Positions 41,119 through 50,876 of a DNA stretch of 64,000 nt are shown piece by piece. The notes under the pieces were generated by a model. It was given only the letters and a program-made list of their open reading frames with translations, did not search any database and was not told where the DNA came from. The DNA is from Anaerolineaceae bacterium (GTDB taxonomy: Bacteria > Chloroflexota > Anaerolineae > Promineifilales > Promineifilaceae). The position numbers were made by a program, and so were the translations under genes. Where the stretch lies: contig PABI01000060.1 in assembly GCA_002699125.1 (NCBI GenBank), positions 88,570 through 152,569 on the forward strand. The letters run 5' to 3'. Each line of letters starts with the position of its first letter. The stretch's first letter is position 1.

Positions 41119-42314
41119 GGACCGACCACCACGTCGCTGGCCGTTAACGTTTCGATCTCTTGCTTCGTATAGCCAATTTCGCTCAATATCTCAAAGCTGT
41201 GCCGACCAAGTGTGCTGCCGCTAAATTTGTAGTCTGGTTCATGGTCAGACAGCTTGATGGGGGAACCAATTTGCTGTTGTGTTTTGCCTTGCATAGGAAT
41301 TTCTACAATCATGTTGCGCGCCTGGGCTTGCGGGTGAGCGAGGGCTTCATCGGTGGTGAGCACCGGCTCCACGCAAACGTCCAATGGAGCAAAGATTGCC
41401 TGCCACTCGGCCAGGGATTTGCCTAGAATTGCGCGCCGGATTTCCTCTTTAAACTTTAGTTGGTTGGTAATTTCAAAATTTGTGCCGGGTTCAAACAAAT
41501 CTTCCCGGCCAATGGCCTGGCAAAAGCCGTGCCAAAATTTGGGTTCAAGCGGGGCGATGGAGAGATAACGGCCGTCTTTCGTCTCATAAATATCGTAAAA
41601 GCTGCCCCCGTTCAGGATTTCTCCCTCGGGCTGCGGATTTTCACCGCCAACCAACCATTTGGCTGCGCCGACGGCGTTCCAGGCCAGCGCCCCGGCGTGC
41701 ATGGCGATGTCTACCTGGCCGCCTTCGCCCGTACTCATCCGCCGAATGACGGCCGCCAGCAGGCCAATTACCAGATGCAGCGAACCGGCGCCAATGTCGG
41801 CAACCTGCATGGGTGGGGGCGGTGGAGGTGTTTGATCGGATTGACGGCCGTAATAACTCAACAAGCCAGACAGCGCCAGATAATTCAAATCGTGCCCGGC
41901 CCGATCTTTGTACGGACCGGTTTGGCCGTAGCCAGTTAGCGAGCAAAAAATGAGCGAGGGGCACACTTCTTTTAGCTGCTCGTAGCCCACGCCCAGGCGT
42001 TCCATCACGCCCGGCCGAAACTGTTCCACGATGATGTCATATCCCTGCCGGGCGATGAGCCGTTTGATGATTTCGGGGGCTGCGGCCGTTTTCAGGTTGA
42101 GGCCCAAACTGCGCTTGGAGCGGTTAAGCAGCGAATGCTGGGCCGATTGGCCATCGGGTGAGAATGGCGGCAGCAGCCGCACCAAATCGGGCCGGTTGGG
42201 CGCTTCAATGCGGATGATGTCTGCACCCAGATCGGCCAGGATCATGGTGGCATAGGGGCCGGGTAAAAGCGTGGAAAAATCGAGAATCTTGAGGTTGTTG
42301 AGTGTTGGTGTCAT
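41115..42314 (-). CDS. CaiB/BaiF family III CoA-transferase or acyl-CoA racemase
   Basis: The 399-aa protein starts at ATG 42314; a GTG 12 bases earlier is possible. The N-terminus LDFSTLLPGPYATMILADLGADIIRIE and the catalytic Asp motif AGHDLNYLALSG near residue 150 are typical of class III CoA-transferases and alpha-methylacyl-CoA racemases. The racemase-like group is favoured by GHDxNY. It acts on acyl-CoA in the cytoplasm. It is translationally coupled to the downstream MATE/ANK-like gene. Confidence 0.9.
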   Translation of the reverse strand: MTPTLNNLKILDFSTLLPGPYATMILADLGADIIRIEAPNRPDLVRLLPPFSPDGQSAQHSLLNRSKRSLGLNLKTAAAPEIIKRLIARQGYDIIVEQFRPGVMERLGVGYEQLKEVCPSLIFCSLTGYGQTGPYKDRAGHDLNYLALSGLLSYYGRQSDQTPPPPPPMQVADIGAGSLHLVIGLLAAVIRRMSTGEGGQVDIAMHAGALAWNAVGAAKWLVGGENPQPEGEILNGGSFYDIYETKDGRYLSIAPLEPKFWHGFCQAIGREDLFEPGTNFEITNQLKFKEEIRRAILGKSLAEWQAIFAPLDVCVEPVLTTDEALAHPQAQARNMIVEIPMQGKTQQQIGSPIKLSDHEPDYKFSGSTLGRHSFEILSEIGYTKQEIETLTASDVVVGP

Positions 42315-42395
42315 TATCTTTGTCACACAGAATCACTCAATCATACCTCTGTTGGAGGGCATTGGCATCTATTTGCGAAAATATTGTTTGCTGCT

Positions 42396-42812
42396 TTACG
42401 GGTTATCCGGCGGTTGGCTTAACAGCGCTGTCGCTTGTTTTATTTTGCGAAATCTGGCACTTAGTGTACGCAGTTGTTTGAAGCTAATCGGTTTTAGAAG
42501 TATCAGGTCAGCTTCATCGCGTAAATCTTCGGCCGTTCGATCATCTGCGGTGGCAATGATAACGCGGGTTTCATCTAAACGGCCGTCGGCTCGAATGGCC
42601 CGCAAAATCTTGCTGCCGGAAACACCGGGCAAATGTAAATCCAGTACAACAATATCGGGTACCATGTTAGACAGCCGCTCAAGGGCTAAGTTGCCATCGC
42701 TCACAGTGGTGGTCTGAAAGCCCGACTGCTCCAATGCTTCGGCAAAAATATGAACCAAATCTGGATCGTCTTCGATAATGAGAGCGCTTGGTGCGTTGTT
42801 AGATTTTGACAT
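42396..42812 (-). CDS. Stand-alone receiver-domain response regulator
   Basis: This is a 138-aa receiver domain only: IIEDDPDLVH, phosphoacceptor Asp in VVLDLHLPG, Thr in VIIATADD and Lys in LLKPIS. There is no DNA-binding or effector domain, so it probably acts by protein contacts. It overlaps the upstream histidine kinase gene by 14 bases and is its likely partner. Confidence 0.92.
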   Translation of the reverse strand: MSKSNNAPSALIIEDDPDLVHIFAEALEQSGFQTTTVSDGNLALERLSNMVPDIVVLDLHLPGVSGSKILRAIRADGRLDETRVIIATADDRTAEDLRDEADLILLKPISFKQLRTLSARFRKIKQATALLSQPPDNP

Positions 42813-44646
42813 TTTCTACTTCACTTTCGGCTTTGATTAGCGGCAGGAGGGGCAGCGTCGCGATAAAGGTGCTGCCTTTGTCCAGTTCGCTTACGACGTC
42901 GATTTTGCCACCCAGGGCGGTTACAAGTTCTTTCACAATGGTTAGACCCAGCCCGACACCACTTTGTCCCCGGATCATCGTGGGGCCAATTTGGTGAAAT
43001 GGCTGGAAAATATTTGCCAATTCACTTTGGGGAATGCCTTTACCGCTGTCACTGACTTTAACCCGCCAATGCTCTGCATCCGCCATCTCTACAAGGATTT
43101 TTACCTGTCCGACCTCAGTAAATTTGATGGCGTTGGTGCATAAATTGATCAATATTTGCTGGAAACGAACGGAATTGCCCACTAATTGCTTGGGAACATC
43201 AGCGGCAAGTTCGAGGTGGAGAGCCAGATTTTTTTCATCGGCGGCAGGCTGTAAACGGCTGACGACTTGAGTCAGGGCATCTTCCAAATTAAATTCATAA
43301 AGTTTAACTTCTAATGTTTCTGAACTGATTCGGGAGAGATCAAGCAGATCTTCGACCTGCTCGCCTAGATACCCACCGTTTTCTATGATGCGGCTCAGGT
43401 AACGCTCTTGCCTTTCCGTTAAGTCGCCGTAGGGACCTTCTTGCAGCATTTCGGCATAGCCAATGATGGCGCTGAGCGGCGTGCGCAGCTCGTGGCTCAC
43501 CTTGGCCAGGAGATCGCTCTTGGCGCGGCTGGCTTGTTCGGCTGCTTCACGGGCCATTTGGGCTTCGGTGAAAAGCTGCTGTAATTCCAGATTGCGCTGG
43601 CGGATACCACTTTCGGCAGCGATGCGGCGGCTGATGTCGCGCAGGATAATGATGCGTGCCCGGGGATGTGGCCCTGAAATGTAAAACGGCCGTATCCGCA
43701 CGCTGTAATGTTGTGTACGGCCGTCCTGCGTTACCTCAATCTCTTCATCAACATCTTCAGCATTGCTTTCAAACTTCACCAACTGCTGGGCAATGTCTCC
43801 AGATATATCATTTAATTTTTGGCCCGTTAAGTTACGGCCGTCTGCGGAAAACAGTTCCTTGCCCACCGCGTTAACGTCCAAGATACGGTTTTGCATATCA
43901 ACTAGCACAATACTGTCCGGCAAACCTTCTACTACCATGCGCCGGGCAATGGGAATCATATCGAATAGATCGAGCCGGGCTACACCCCAGCTTATGACCA
44001 ATGCGCTCACCGTGAATGAGAACGGCGTCAGGTCAAAACCGGGGATTGGGCCAAGGCCGGCCAGATAGAAGACATTCCCTACCAGCGGCGCACCAGCCGC
44101 CACTATAAGGGCCATTGACTGTCCACGGTAAGGCTTGGGATACAGTTTGATCGTGCGCAAGAAGAGGACAATACCACCCAGAATTAATAAATATGAGTAG
44201 GCTGAGTGAATCCAAAACCAGCCCCCGAAGCTGTTGACCAGCAGCGGAATGGGGCCTGACTCGTCAAGAACGTTTTGGGTCCACATCAGGTTATGCTGGT
44301 CATTGGTATAGAGAAGGACGAGCGTAATAAGGGGGAGAATCGCAAGCATCAGGGTGATGCGTTTTAGATTATGCGTGTTTTGGTTGAGAAATTGATAGGC
44401 AAATGAAAACCAGGCAACAGGCGTAAAAACAATGCCAATATATTCAATTTTTGCCCAAAACAGCTTGTTTTCCAGCCCCATGATGCTAAGTTCTATGGCA
44501 TAACCAACCAGCCAGATAGAAATGGCAATAGAAAGCCCAAGAAAAGGAATGATCCAATGGGCGATGTGTCTACGGGGCCAGGTAATAACGGCCGTTGTCA
44601 TTAAAACCAAGGCTGCAACTGCGAGGGTTGCTACGGCAAAATTCAT
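42799..44646 (-). CDS. Sensor histidine kinase with 7TM and PAS domains
   Basis: This is a 615-aa protein. Seven membrane helices in residues 1-225 match the histidine-kinase 7TM module ([23 protein letters not shown]). A PAS domain follows ([26 protein letters not shown]). The HisKA helix has [20 protein letters not shown] with phosphoacceptor His385. The ATPase has [16 protein letters not shown] and [13 protein letters not shown]. The signal is unknown. The partner is the receiver protein at 42396. Confidence 0.93.
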   Translation of the reverse strand: MNFAVATLAVAALVLMTTAVITWPRRHIAHWIIPFLGLSIAISIWLVGYAIELSIMGLENKLFWAKIEYIGIVFTPVAWFSFAYQFLNQNTHNLKRITLMLAILPLITLVLLYTNDQHNLMWTQNVLDESGPIPLLVNSFGGWFWIHSAYSYLLILGGIVLFLRTIKLYPKPYRGQSMALIVAAGAPLVGNVFYLAGLGPIPGFDLTPFSFTVSALVISWGVARLDLFDMIPIARRMVVEGLPDSIVLVDMQNRILDVNAVGKELFSADGRNLTGQKLNDISGDIAQQLVKFESNAEDVDEEIEVTQDGRTQHYSVRIRPFYISGPHPRARIIILRDISRRIAAESGIRQRNLELQQLFTEAQMAREAAEQASRAKSDLLAKVSHELRTPLSAIIGYAEMLQEGPYGDLTERQERYLSRIIENGGYLGEQVEDLLDLSRISSETLEVKLYEFNLEDALTQVVSRLQPAADEKNLALHLELAADVPKQLVGNSVRFQQILINLCTNAIKFTEVGQVKILVEMADAEHWRVKVSDSGKGIPQSELANIFQPFHQIGPTMIRGQSGVGLGLTIVKELVTALGGKIDVVSELDKGSTFIATLPLLPLIKAESEVENVKI

Positions 44647-44810
44647 GCTGCCAATCCTAACGAAAATTTCTGACTTAATTTGTTACAAAAACCTGCACCC
44701 AGTACCTATTCAATATTGGCTACAAAGTTCACAGAGATTTTTGAGATGGGACTCAACTTCTCAATCTTCCCTTTTTCCTGCTTCGGCTCAGTACAAGCCT
44801 GGGCTGGTTT

Positions 44811-47800
44811 CTAAGGTTGGAACTTGTAAATGGTAAATAGTGGGGAGGCATATTGACCGTTAAACTGCTGGCGCTCGCCCCCTGGAAACTGGCGCTGCAC
44901 TTCAGCCAATTCAGCCTCCCGCTGGGGCAAAAAGATAAACAGTTGATTGGCTGTAGGCGCAGGTGGTAATGTGGCTTCAGCTGACTCAACGTTGAACAGG
45001 TTAGCACCGGCCTCAAACTCAGTCAATAGGAAAGGTAGTGTAGGAAAATCGATATATAAAATCGGCGGGCCATACAAATAAGCGGTCCACTCCCCCTCCA
45101 GTTCGTTGAGAGTTTGGGCTAATTCATAGGCCACCTCCGTGTTGGTGTCGGCAAATTGATTGTGGCTGGGGAAACGGCCGTAATAAAAAAACAAGTCGCT
45201 CAGAGCAAACAGCATGACCAACGCCAGCAAAACGAAGCTCGCCCGCGCTGCCACACTGTGCCAGTTTGCAAAAGATAATTGCCAATCAGCCAAATCAGGT
45301 AGTTTTTCATCATCTGCCCCCGATTGCAGGGCGGCCAAAATCAGATTACCCAGGGTGACCAGGGCCGCCGCCGCCAGCAGCGCTAAAGCAGGTGCTGCCA
45401 TGACCAGCCGGTGGCTTTGCGGCGATTCAATCACCAGCATCCCGGCCACAATGACGGTAAGCAGTGGCCAGAGCAGCAGCAGTCGGTACCGGTTTTGCCG
45501 CAGCCGGAAAAGCGCCAGCAAGAAGCCAAGCACCATCAGCACCGCCGGACCAAAGCTCAGCAGCGGCACCAGCGGACGATACGCCGGGCTGTTGTCGGGA
45601 ATGCCGTTGAAGGCCAGGGCCGACTGCCAAAATTGCTGCCAGAGCACGGCCGTTTGCGACATTCCCGTGCGCGCAGCTTCATTTGCCAGCCAGTTGGTCT
45701 GCTCAGACAAAATGCCCAACGCGTTAGCTCGCTCCATGAAAATAGTGGGATTGTTGTTGTAAAAGAGCAGCAATGGCAGCGCAACCACCAGCGCCATCCC
45801 CGCAGCGGCCAGCAGATGCCGGCCCTGCTTTCGCATCGATTGCCAATCGAGCAGCAGCGTCAGCCCAAACCAGACCAGCAAAATGAGCGGCAGCACGCGC
45901 GAACTGGTAAAGGCGTAAATGTTTAAGCCAACAAACAGCCCTGCCCCCAGCCACAGCGTGCGTTGGTGTGGCGCGGTGGACGGCCGTTTCCAGGCAATGC
46001 CAATCAATCCCAACGCCAACAGCACCAGCAGGCCATCCCAAATGTTGGTCATGCCCAGACGGCTGTAATGCACATGCAGGTGTGCGCCCAGCAGCAAAAC
46101 CGCCGCCAGCAGCCCGGTAAGGTTGCCAAACAGCCGCTTGCCGATGAGGTAGGTGGCGGTCACCGTTGCCGCGCCCACAAATGGCGAAATCAGGCGCACA
46201 GCCAACACGGTAGTGCCAAAAATGCGAGTGGGAATGGCCATCAGGTAAAGCAGCAGGGTCGGATTGGTGAGCCAGGCGGTGCCAAACGGATTGCGCAATT
46301 GGCCCTGAATAATTTGGGTGGCGTTTAGCCCCAAACTGGCCTCGATGCCGTTGAGCATGAACGGATTTTCGGTCAGATTGACCAATCTCACGACCACGGC
46401 GATGACGAACAGGGCTACGGCCGTTGCCACCGTGCGTCGCGAAACAAACAAGCTGCTGGTGTCAAATAAGCCATCCTGCCAGGCGTAAAAGCCGAGGGCA
46501 ATACCGCCTAGCCAGAATAACAGGGCCAGGAACGGCCGTTCGCTCCCCGGCACGTTTACCAGGCGCTGTGCCAGCAGGGCAAGCAGCAAACCCAGTAAAT
46601 AAAACCAGCGCTGTCGTGGGATTTGGCCCAGGCGGGGCAGCCGCCAGCGTCGGGTTAGCGTCGGTTTAGCTGCCCGGCTGCGCCACATCAATACCAACAG
46701 GGCCAGCCCACTGTACAAAAACCAGCGCCGTCCGCTGGCAATGTTGGGTGGATCACCTGTCAGGGCCAGTTGGCCCAACATGGCAGACAGCAAGCTGGCA
46801 ATCCCCAGCAAAATGTTGAACCAGTTGGTGTTGGATGGAGTGGCGGTCGGTTCATCTTCCAGAGGGGTGAGGTCTGGCACCAGATTTTCATCTATTTCGG
46901 CAATTTCTGGTTCTGGGGGGATGGGCTGCTGGTTGGAAACAGCCTGCACTGAGCCTGCCGAAGTGGCCGTTTCCAACTCTTTAATTGTAAACGGACGGGC
47001 CGGAGGCAGCTGCACCGGAATAGGGACGTCGGCCTTCTTGCGCGCCACGATGAGCAGGTAGGTGCCATCTGCGGGGAACGGTTCGTTGTAAAACGGCCGT
47101 AGCCACCGTTCCACCCGCTGTAAACTGCTGGCCCATGGAGCCACAATCCAATGCCCGGTCAGGGCGTGCATGATTGCCGCGGGAATTCCTTGCACGTGGC
47201 CTAATTCCAGCGCCCGCAGCGCTTCTTTGCTGAAATAATATTGCCAGCGCTCGATGCCAAAACCGGCCTGGGCCAACCGTTCTGCCCATATCTCGGCCGA
47301 ATCGGTATGAGCATGGCGAGAGATGCGGTTAAAGAAGTCACGGTACCAGGCGGCGGCACCGGGCAGGCCCAACCGCTCAAAGAAGGCTGCGCCGCCCAGG
47401 TGGTTGGTAAAATTGTGGCTGGGCATAGTGATGAGGAAACGGCCGTTCATTTGCATCACTCGGCTGGTTTCATTGAGTACGGGCTGGACGTCCGGGATGT
47501 GCTCTAAAACGGAGTTGCTGAAGGCGCTGGCAAAGTGGCCGTCGGGGAAGGGCAGCCTGTCACCCATTGCTTGCAGGGCGATATCATACATTTCTGACTT
47601 TTGCGCCTTTTTGAGCGGATTCCACCAGGGGTCAATGCCGGCATCTAGCTTGCGCTGGAACACCATCTGACTGAAATGGCCATCGCCACAGCCGACGTCC
47701 AACGTGGGCTCGGGCAAATCGACGGCAAAGTAAAAGCGGGCTTCCACCGCCCGCAAAATGGCCCGGAAAGCCGGGATTGTTTTTAGCTGGCGCCAGAGTA

Positions 47801-47855
47801 AATCATCTTGGGTGGTGGAAGCTAGGAATTTGGGTTCGTTCACATTTGCTGCCAA
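44811..47855 (-). CDS. Methyltransferase fused to GT39-like membrane glycosyltransferase
   Basis: This is a 1014-aa protein. Residues 1-285 form a class I SAM methyltransferase (LDVGCGDGHFSQ, LPFPDGHFASAFSNSVLEHIPD). A linker of about 70 residues follows. From about 360 the protein has many membrane helices with LNGIEASLGLNATQII, TAWLTNPTLLLYLMA, RLISPFVGAATVTATYLIG and HLHVHYSRLGMTN, typical of the ArnT/PMT-like GT39 family that uses lipid-linked sugars. The fusion suggests coupled transfer and methylation of one glycan. No frameshift is visible at the junction. The linker contains the CTGAGCCTGCCGAAG repeat word at 46949. Confidence 0.88.
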   Translation of the reverse strand: MAANVNEPKFLASTTQDDLLWRQLKTIPAFRAILRAVEARFYFAVDLPEPTLDVGCGDGHFSQMVFQRKLDAGIDPWWNPLKKAQKSEMYDIALQAMGDRLPFPDGHFASAFSNSVLEHIPDVQPVLNETSRVMQMNGRFLITMPSHNFTNHLGGAAFFERLGLPGAAAWYRDFFNRISRHAHTDSAEIWAERLAQAGFGIERWQYYFSKEALRALELGHVQGIPAAIMHALTGHWIVAPWASSLQRVERWLRPFYNEPFPADGTYLLIVARKKADVPIPVQLPPARPFTIKELETATSAGSVQAVSNQQPIPPEPEIAEIDENLVPDLTPLEDEPTATPSNTNWFNILLGIASLLSAMLGQLALTGDPPNIASGRRWFLYSGLALLVLMWRSRAAKPTLTRRWRLPRLGQIPRQRWFYLLGLLLALLAQRLVNVPGSERPFLALLFWLGGIALGFYAWQDGLFDTSSLFVSRRTVATAVALFVIAVVVRLVNLTENPFMLNGIEASLGLNATQIIQGQLRNPFGTAWLTNPTLLLYLMAIPTRIFGTTVLAVRLISPFVGAATVTATYLIGKRLFGNLTGLLAAVLLLGAHLHVHYSRLGMTNIWDGLLVLLALGLIGIAWKRPSTAPHQRTLWLGAGLFVGLNIYAFTSSRVLPLILLVWFGLTLLLDWQSMRKQGRHLLAAAGMALVVALPLLLFYNNNPTIFMERANALGILSEQTNWLANEAARTGMSQTAVLWQQFWQSALAFNGIPDNSPAYRPLVPLLSFGPAVLMVLGFLLALFRLRQNRYRLLLLWPLLTVIVAGMLVIESPQSHRLVMAAPALALLAAAALVTLGNLILAALQSGADDEKLPDLADWQLSFANWHSVAARASFVLLALVMLFALSDLFFYYGRFPSHNQFADTNTEVAYELAQTLNELEGEWTAYLYGPPILYIDFPTLPFLLTEFEAGANLFNVESAEATLPPAPTANQLFIFLPQREAELAEVQRQFPGGERQQFNGQYASPLFTIYKFQP
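46949..46963 (-). repeat. Inverted CTTCGGCAGGCTCAG word inside a coding sequence
   Basis: This is the reverse complement of the copy at 14885 and identical to it. It falls in the linker between the methyltransferase and glycosyltransferase parts (SAGSVQA). Confidence 0.85.
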
Positions 47856-47897
47856 TTGATAGAGGTTTCCGGAAATAAGAAATTGTCCACAGATTTC

Positions 47898-47949
47898 GCA
47901 GATTACACAGATTAATGATCAAAAAATCTGCGGAATCTGTGTAATCTGC
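47898..47949. terminator. 16-bp inverted repeat, GCAGATTACACAGATT family
   Basis: GCAGATTACACAGATT at 47898-47913 pairs perfectly with AATCTGTGTAATCTGC at 47934-47949. On the minus strand the first arm is followed by a T-run near the loop. It lies between the GT4 gene and the methyltransferase-GT39 gene and may end or attenuate the transcript. Confidence 0.6.
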
Positions 47950-47964
47950 GGATGAGTTTTTTGA

Positions 47965-49188
47965 TTAACGGCCGTATTTATCCCGCATGGTTCGCAGGCG
48001 ATCATAAGCGGCTGGTTCAACTGTTTTGCCTACCAGCCGTCCGTGCTGCAGTTTTTCAAAAAGCTGTATGTACGCTTTGGCGGTTTCGTCGGGTGAAAAA
48101 GTGGCGCCAATCAACTCGCTGTCTCGTTGGTACCATTCTTTATTGCCCAAAATGTTGATGATGGCCTGGGCCAGGGCGTTGTGGTCGGCAATAGGTGTTA
48201 CTTCACCCATGCCGGTCATCGTCACCGGCTGGCGCACGCCGGGCAGCGCGCAGGCGGCCACCGGCACGCTGTTCTGCATCGCCTCAATTTGCACCAGGCC
48301 AAAGCTTTCCGTGCTGTTCAGGCTGGGCACGCAGAGGCAGTCCAGGCAGTCGTAAAACGCGCTCAGCTCTGCTCCTTCAATGTTGCCCAGCAAGTGGTAA
48401 TGATCCTTGTACTTTTTAAAGAGTGGGGCCAATCGGGCGGCATACGCCTCTTCGCCAATGATGTTTTCATACTGTCCAGCCTGTAAAACACGGACGTTGG
48501 GAAACTTTTCCCGCACGATTGGCAGCGCTTTAAGCAAAACCTCCACGCCTTTTTCTGCCGCCAACCGGCAAATAATACCAATCACCGGCTCGTCGCCCAA
48601 ATTGTGTTTGGCGCGGAATGCATGCACATCGGCCGCGCTGTAATCCGGCAGCTCCACAGGTGGGGGAATGATGTGCAGCTTCTCATCCAAAAATTGGGAC
48701 AAAAATGGAGAGTGCGTGCCATAATCGCGTGTGTAGGTGACCACAGCGTCAGACAAGCGCCCGGCTAACTGGTTCATCGACTGCACAACGCGATCTACCA
48801 GCCGGTTAAAGCTGCCCTGGGGCAGTTGTAAGTCGCAGTGATAAGTCAGCACGACTGGTTTGCCCAAAATACGGCCGCGCATCGCCACACCCGGCGCATC
48901 AAATTGGGGCAGGTGCAGATGTAGAACGTCCGCTTGTTGGGCCAGCTTCCAGGCCATCGGGCCAAAGCCAGGCATCAATACGCCCTTGCTCACGCGTGCA
49001 GCGACGGGAATCCGCACCACTTTCACGCCCTCGATGACATCATACAGGGGGAGATCGGGATCATACTGCGAGGTTAAGACGGTGACATCGTGCCCCTGCC
49101 GGGCCAACGCTCTGCTCAGGCGCTCCACGTAAATTGTCAGGCCGCTTACCCAGGGGCGATAATAGGTCAATACTTCCACTATCTTCAT
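47965..49188 (-). CDS. Glycosyltransferase family 4
   Basis: The 407-aa protein starts at ATG 49188. The N-terminal Rossmann domain begins KIVEVLTYYRPWVSGLTIYVERLSRAL, and the C-terminal domain has VIGIICRLAAEKGVEVLLKAL and the E-x7-E motif in ESFGLVQIE. This is a retaining GT-B enzyme using a nucleotide sugar in the cytoplasm. It lies between a UPF0104 membrane protein and a methyltransferase-GT39 fusion, so it probably builds a surface glycan or glycolipid. Confidence 0.92.
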   Translation of the reverse strand: MKIVEVLTYYRPWVSGLTIYVERLSRALARQGHDVTVLTSQYDPDLPLYDVIEGVKVVRIPVAARVSKGVLMPGFGPMAWKLAQQADVLHLHLPQFDAPGVAMRGRILGKPVVLTYHCDLQLPQGSFNRLVDRVVQSMNQLAGRLSDAVVTYTRDYGTHSPFLSQFLDEKLHIIPPPVELPDYSAADVHAFRAKHNLGDEPVIGIICRLAAEKGVEVLLKALPIVREKFPNVRVLQAGQYENIIGEEAYAARLAPLFKKYKDHYHLLGNIEGAELSAFYDCLDCLCVPSLNSTESFGLVQIEAMQNSVPVAACALPGVRQPVTMTGMGEVTPIADHNALAQAIINILGNKEWYQRDSELIGATFSPDETAKAYIQLFEKLQHGRLVGKTVEPAAYDRLRTMRDKYGR

Positions 49189-49242
49189 AAATTTTTCCGC
49201 ATTCACTCTTTGAATAAGTAAAAAGTGAATCACTTTTCACTT

Positions 49243-50268
49243 TTACGGTTGTTTTTCACTTAATTGCCGGCGACGCATAAATCGCTGGGTCGTTTCCACT
49301 ACACTATTGAAAGTGGCCCCGATGCTGCTCAAACCAATGAGCCCCAGAATGATCATGGTGATTAGATTAAGCGCATGGTAAACCACGGCAAAGCCTGCTG
49401 CGGCCCCGTCCGATTGTCCCAGGGCCAGCATAGCGGCCGTTACACCAATGTGAAACACGCCGATCTGCCCTGGTGAAGAGGGGATGGCGATGCTCAGGGC
49501 GGCGGCGCAAACCACAAAGCTGGCTGCCAGCAAAGAAACCTGTCCCCCCACGGCCAGGATGCCCCATTGATAGGCAAACAAAATAGGAATCCAAACCAAA
49601 ATGCTGAAGAAAACCAGCACCAGGCTGTCCTTCAGGCGGGTCAGGCTGCCCAGACCATCCAGCAGATCGTTCATGCGGCGAACCCATTGTTCGGTATCTA
49701 AAAAGGGGATGCGGTTGAGTACGGCCGTACCCCACCGATTCGCCAGTTTACGCTGATTGGCAGCAATTATTAACAGGCCAATCGCCGCTACCGCTACTAT
49801 GCCGGAGGCGCGTGCCCCATCCTGCATCCAGGCCGGCAGGCTGGCAACTTCTGTTAAAGTAAACGGCAGCAGCGCCACAACAAACATCATGTCCAGAATG
49901 CGTTCCACCACCATCGTCGATAGCCCTCTGGCCAGGGTGATGGGTGGCACGTTGCCAATGAGCACGGCACGGGCCACATCTCCCAAACGCAGCGGCAAAA
50001 CCATGTTAAACATGTAGCCGATGTTTTGAATGTGGAACACTTGCGACCAGGAAATTTCGTTGGCCAACATATAGCGCCAGCGAATGGACCGAATCACCAT
50101 GAAGAGGAGAATGCCCCCAGCACTCAAGGCAATGAGAGACAAATCCGCTTGCTGTAGGGCAATTAAAATTTCACCAGGATCCACCAATAAAAGAATGAGG
50201 ATAATGGAGATGATGCTCATCCCGATGCCAATCCAGAATTGACGGCGATTTTGACCAGAACTTTCCAT
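49243..50268 (-). CDS. UPF0104 / lysylphosphatidylglycerol-synthase-like membrane protein
   Basis: This protein has 341 aa from ATG 50268. About eight membrane helices are present, with RSIRWRYMLAN, YMFNMVLPLRLGDVARAVLIG and IPSSPGQIGVFHIGVTAAML, conserved in the UPF0104 (flippase-like) family. Members move or modify lipid-linked compounds. It is the first gene of the glycosylation set. An upstream extension to 50409 is unlikely because it has no recognisable start. Confidence 0.88.
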   Translation of the reverse strand: MESSGQNRRQFWIGIGMSIISIILILLLVDPGEILIALQQADLSLIALSAGGILLFMVIRSIRWRYMLANEISWSQVFHIQNIGYMFNMVLPLRLGDVARAVLIGNVPPITLARGLSTMVVERILDMMFVVALLPFTLTEVASLPAWMQDGARASGIVAVAAIGLLIIAANQRKLANRWGTAVLNRIPFLDTEQWVRRMNDLLDGLGSLTRLKDSLVLVFFSILVWIPILFAYQWGILAVGGQVSLLAASFVVCAAALSIAIPSSPGQIGVFHIGVTAAMLALGQSDGAAAGFAVVYHALNLITMIILGLIGLSSIGATFNSVVETTQRFMRRRQLSEKQP

Positions 50269-50438
50269 AGTTGCGGGATTATAGCAAGAACCAAACAGCT
50301 TCGCATTCAGGAATAGTCCCTTTAAGCCAGTACACGAGTTCAATTGTATTTTTGTTTGACTGCACGTATGCTTATACAAAATTAATCTCGTAACCATTGC
50401 ATGCACCACGTAGTAACGGTCATGGAGGAGACCGGTAG

Positions 50439-50765
50439 ATGAAAACCCACATCATTCACATCCAAAAATGGGCTCGCGCCGACGCACCCACTGAAGCAGA
50501 ACTTTACCAGCAGATGGAAGCCGAAGGATTAGAGCCTTACAAGTGGCGCAGCAATCCCCAAGATGTATTCCCCGCACATGACCATCCTTATGAGAAGGTG
50601 ATCATCGTCGTAGATGGATCAATTACCTTTGGTTTTCCCATTGAAGGGGAACCAACCACACTTTATCCGGGCGACCGGCTGGATTTGCCACCTGGCGTTA
50701 TGCACAATGCCGTGGCGGGTAAAAACGGCGTGGTATGTCTGGAAGCCCAACGTTCGGTAAAATAG
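50439..50765 (+). CDS. Cupin-domain protein
   Basis: This is a 108-aa single-cupin protein. Metal ligands are visible at HDHPYEK near residue 47 and GVMHNA near residue 90. It may bind a small acid or sugar; the function is unknown. GGAGG precedes the ATG at 50439. It lies upstream of the aldo/keto reductase, separated by a hairpin-rich leader. Confidence 0.88.
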   Translation: MKTHIIHIQKWARADAPTEAELYQQMEAEGLEPYKWRSNPQDVFPAHDHPYEKVIIVVDGSITFGFPIEGEPTTLYPGDRLDLPPGVMHNAVAGKNGVVCLEAQRSVK

Positions 50766-50798
50766 CTCCTTTCGACAAGCATTAACGTTCAGTCCCTT

Positions 50799-50861
50799 AG
50801 GTGCGACGCACTTAAAAAGGTGTTTGTTGCACAAATACTCTGGGGAAAGTGCGTCGCACCT
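50799..50861. repeat. 15-bp inverted repeat, AGGTGCGACGCACTT arms
   Basis: AGGTGCGACGCACTT at 50799-50813 is perfectly complementary to AAGTGCGTCGCACCT at 50847-50861. The left arm is one base from the arm at 7191. It ends the cupin transcript or forms the first part of the reductase leader. Confidence 0.8.
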
Positions 50862-50876
50862 GGACAATTAAGCACG

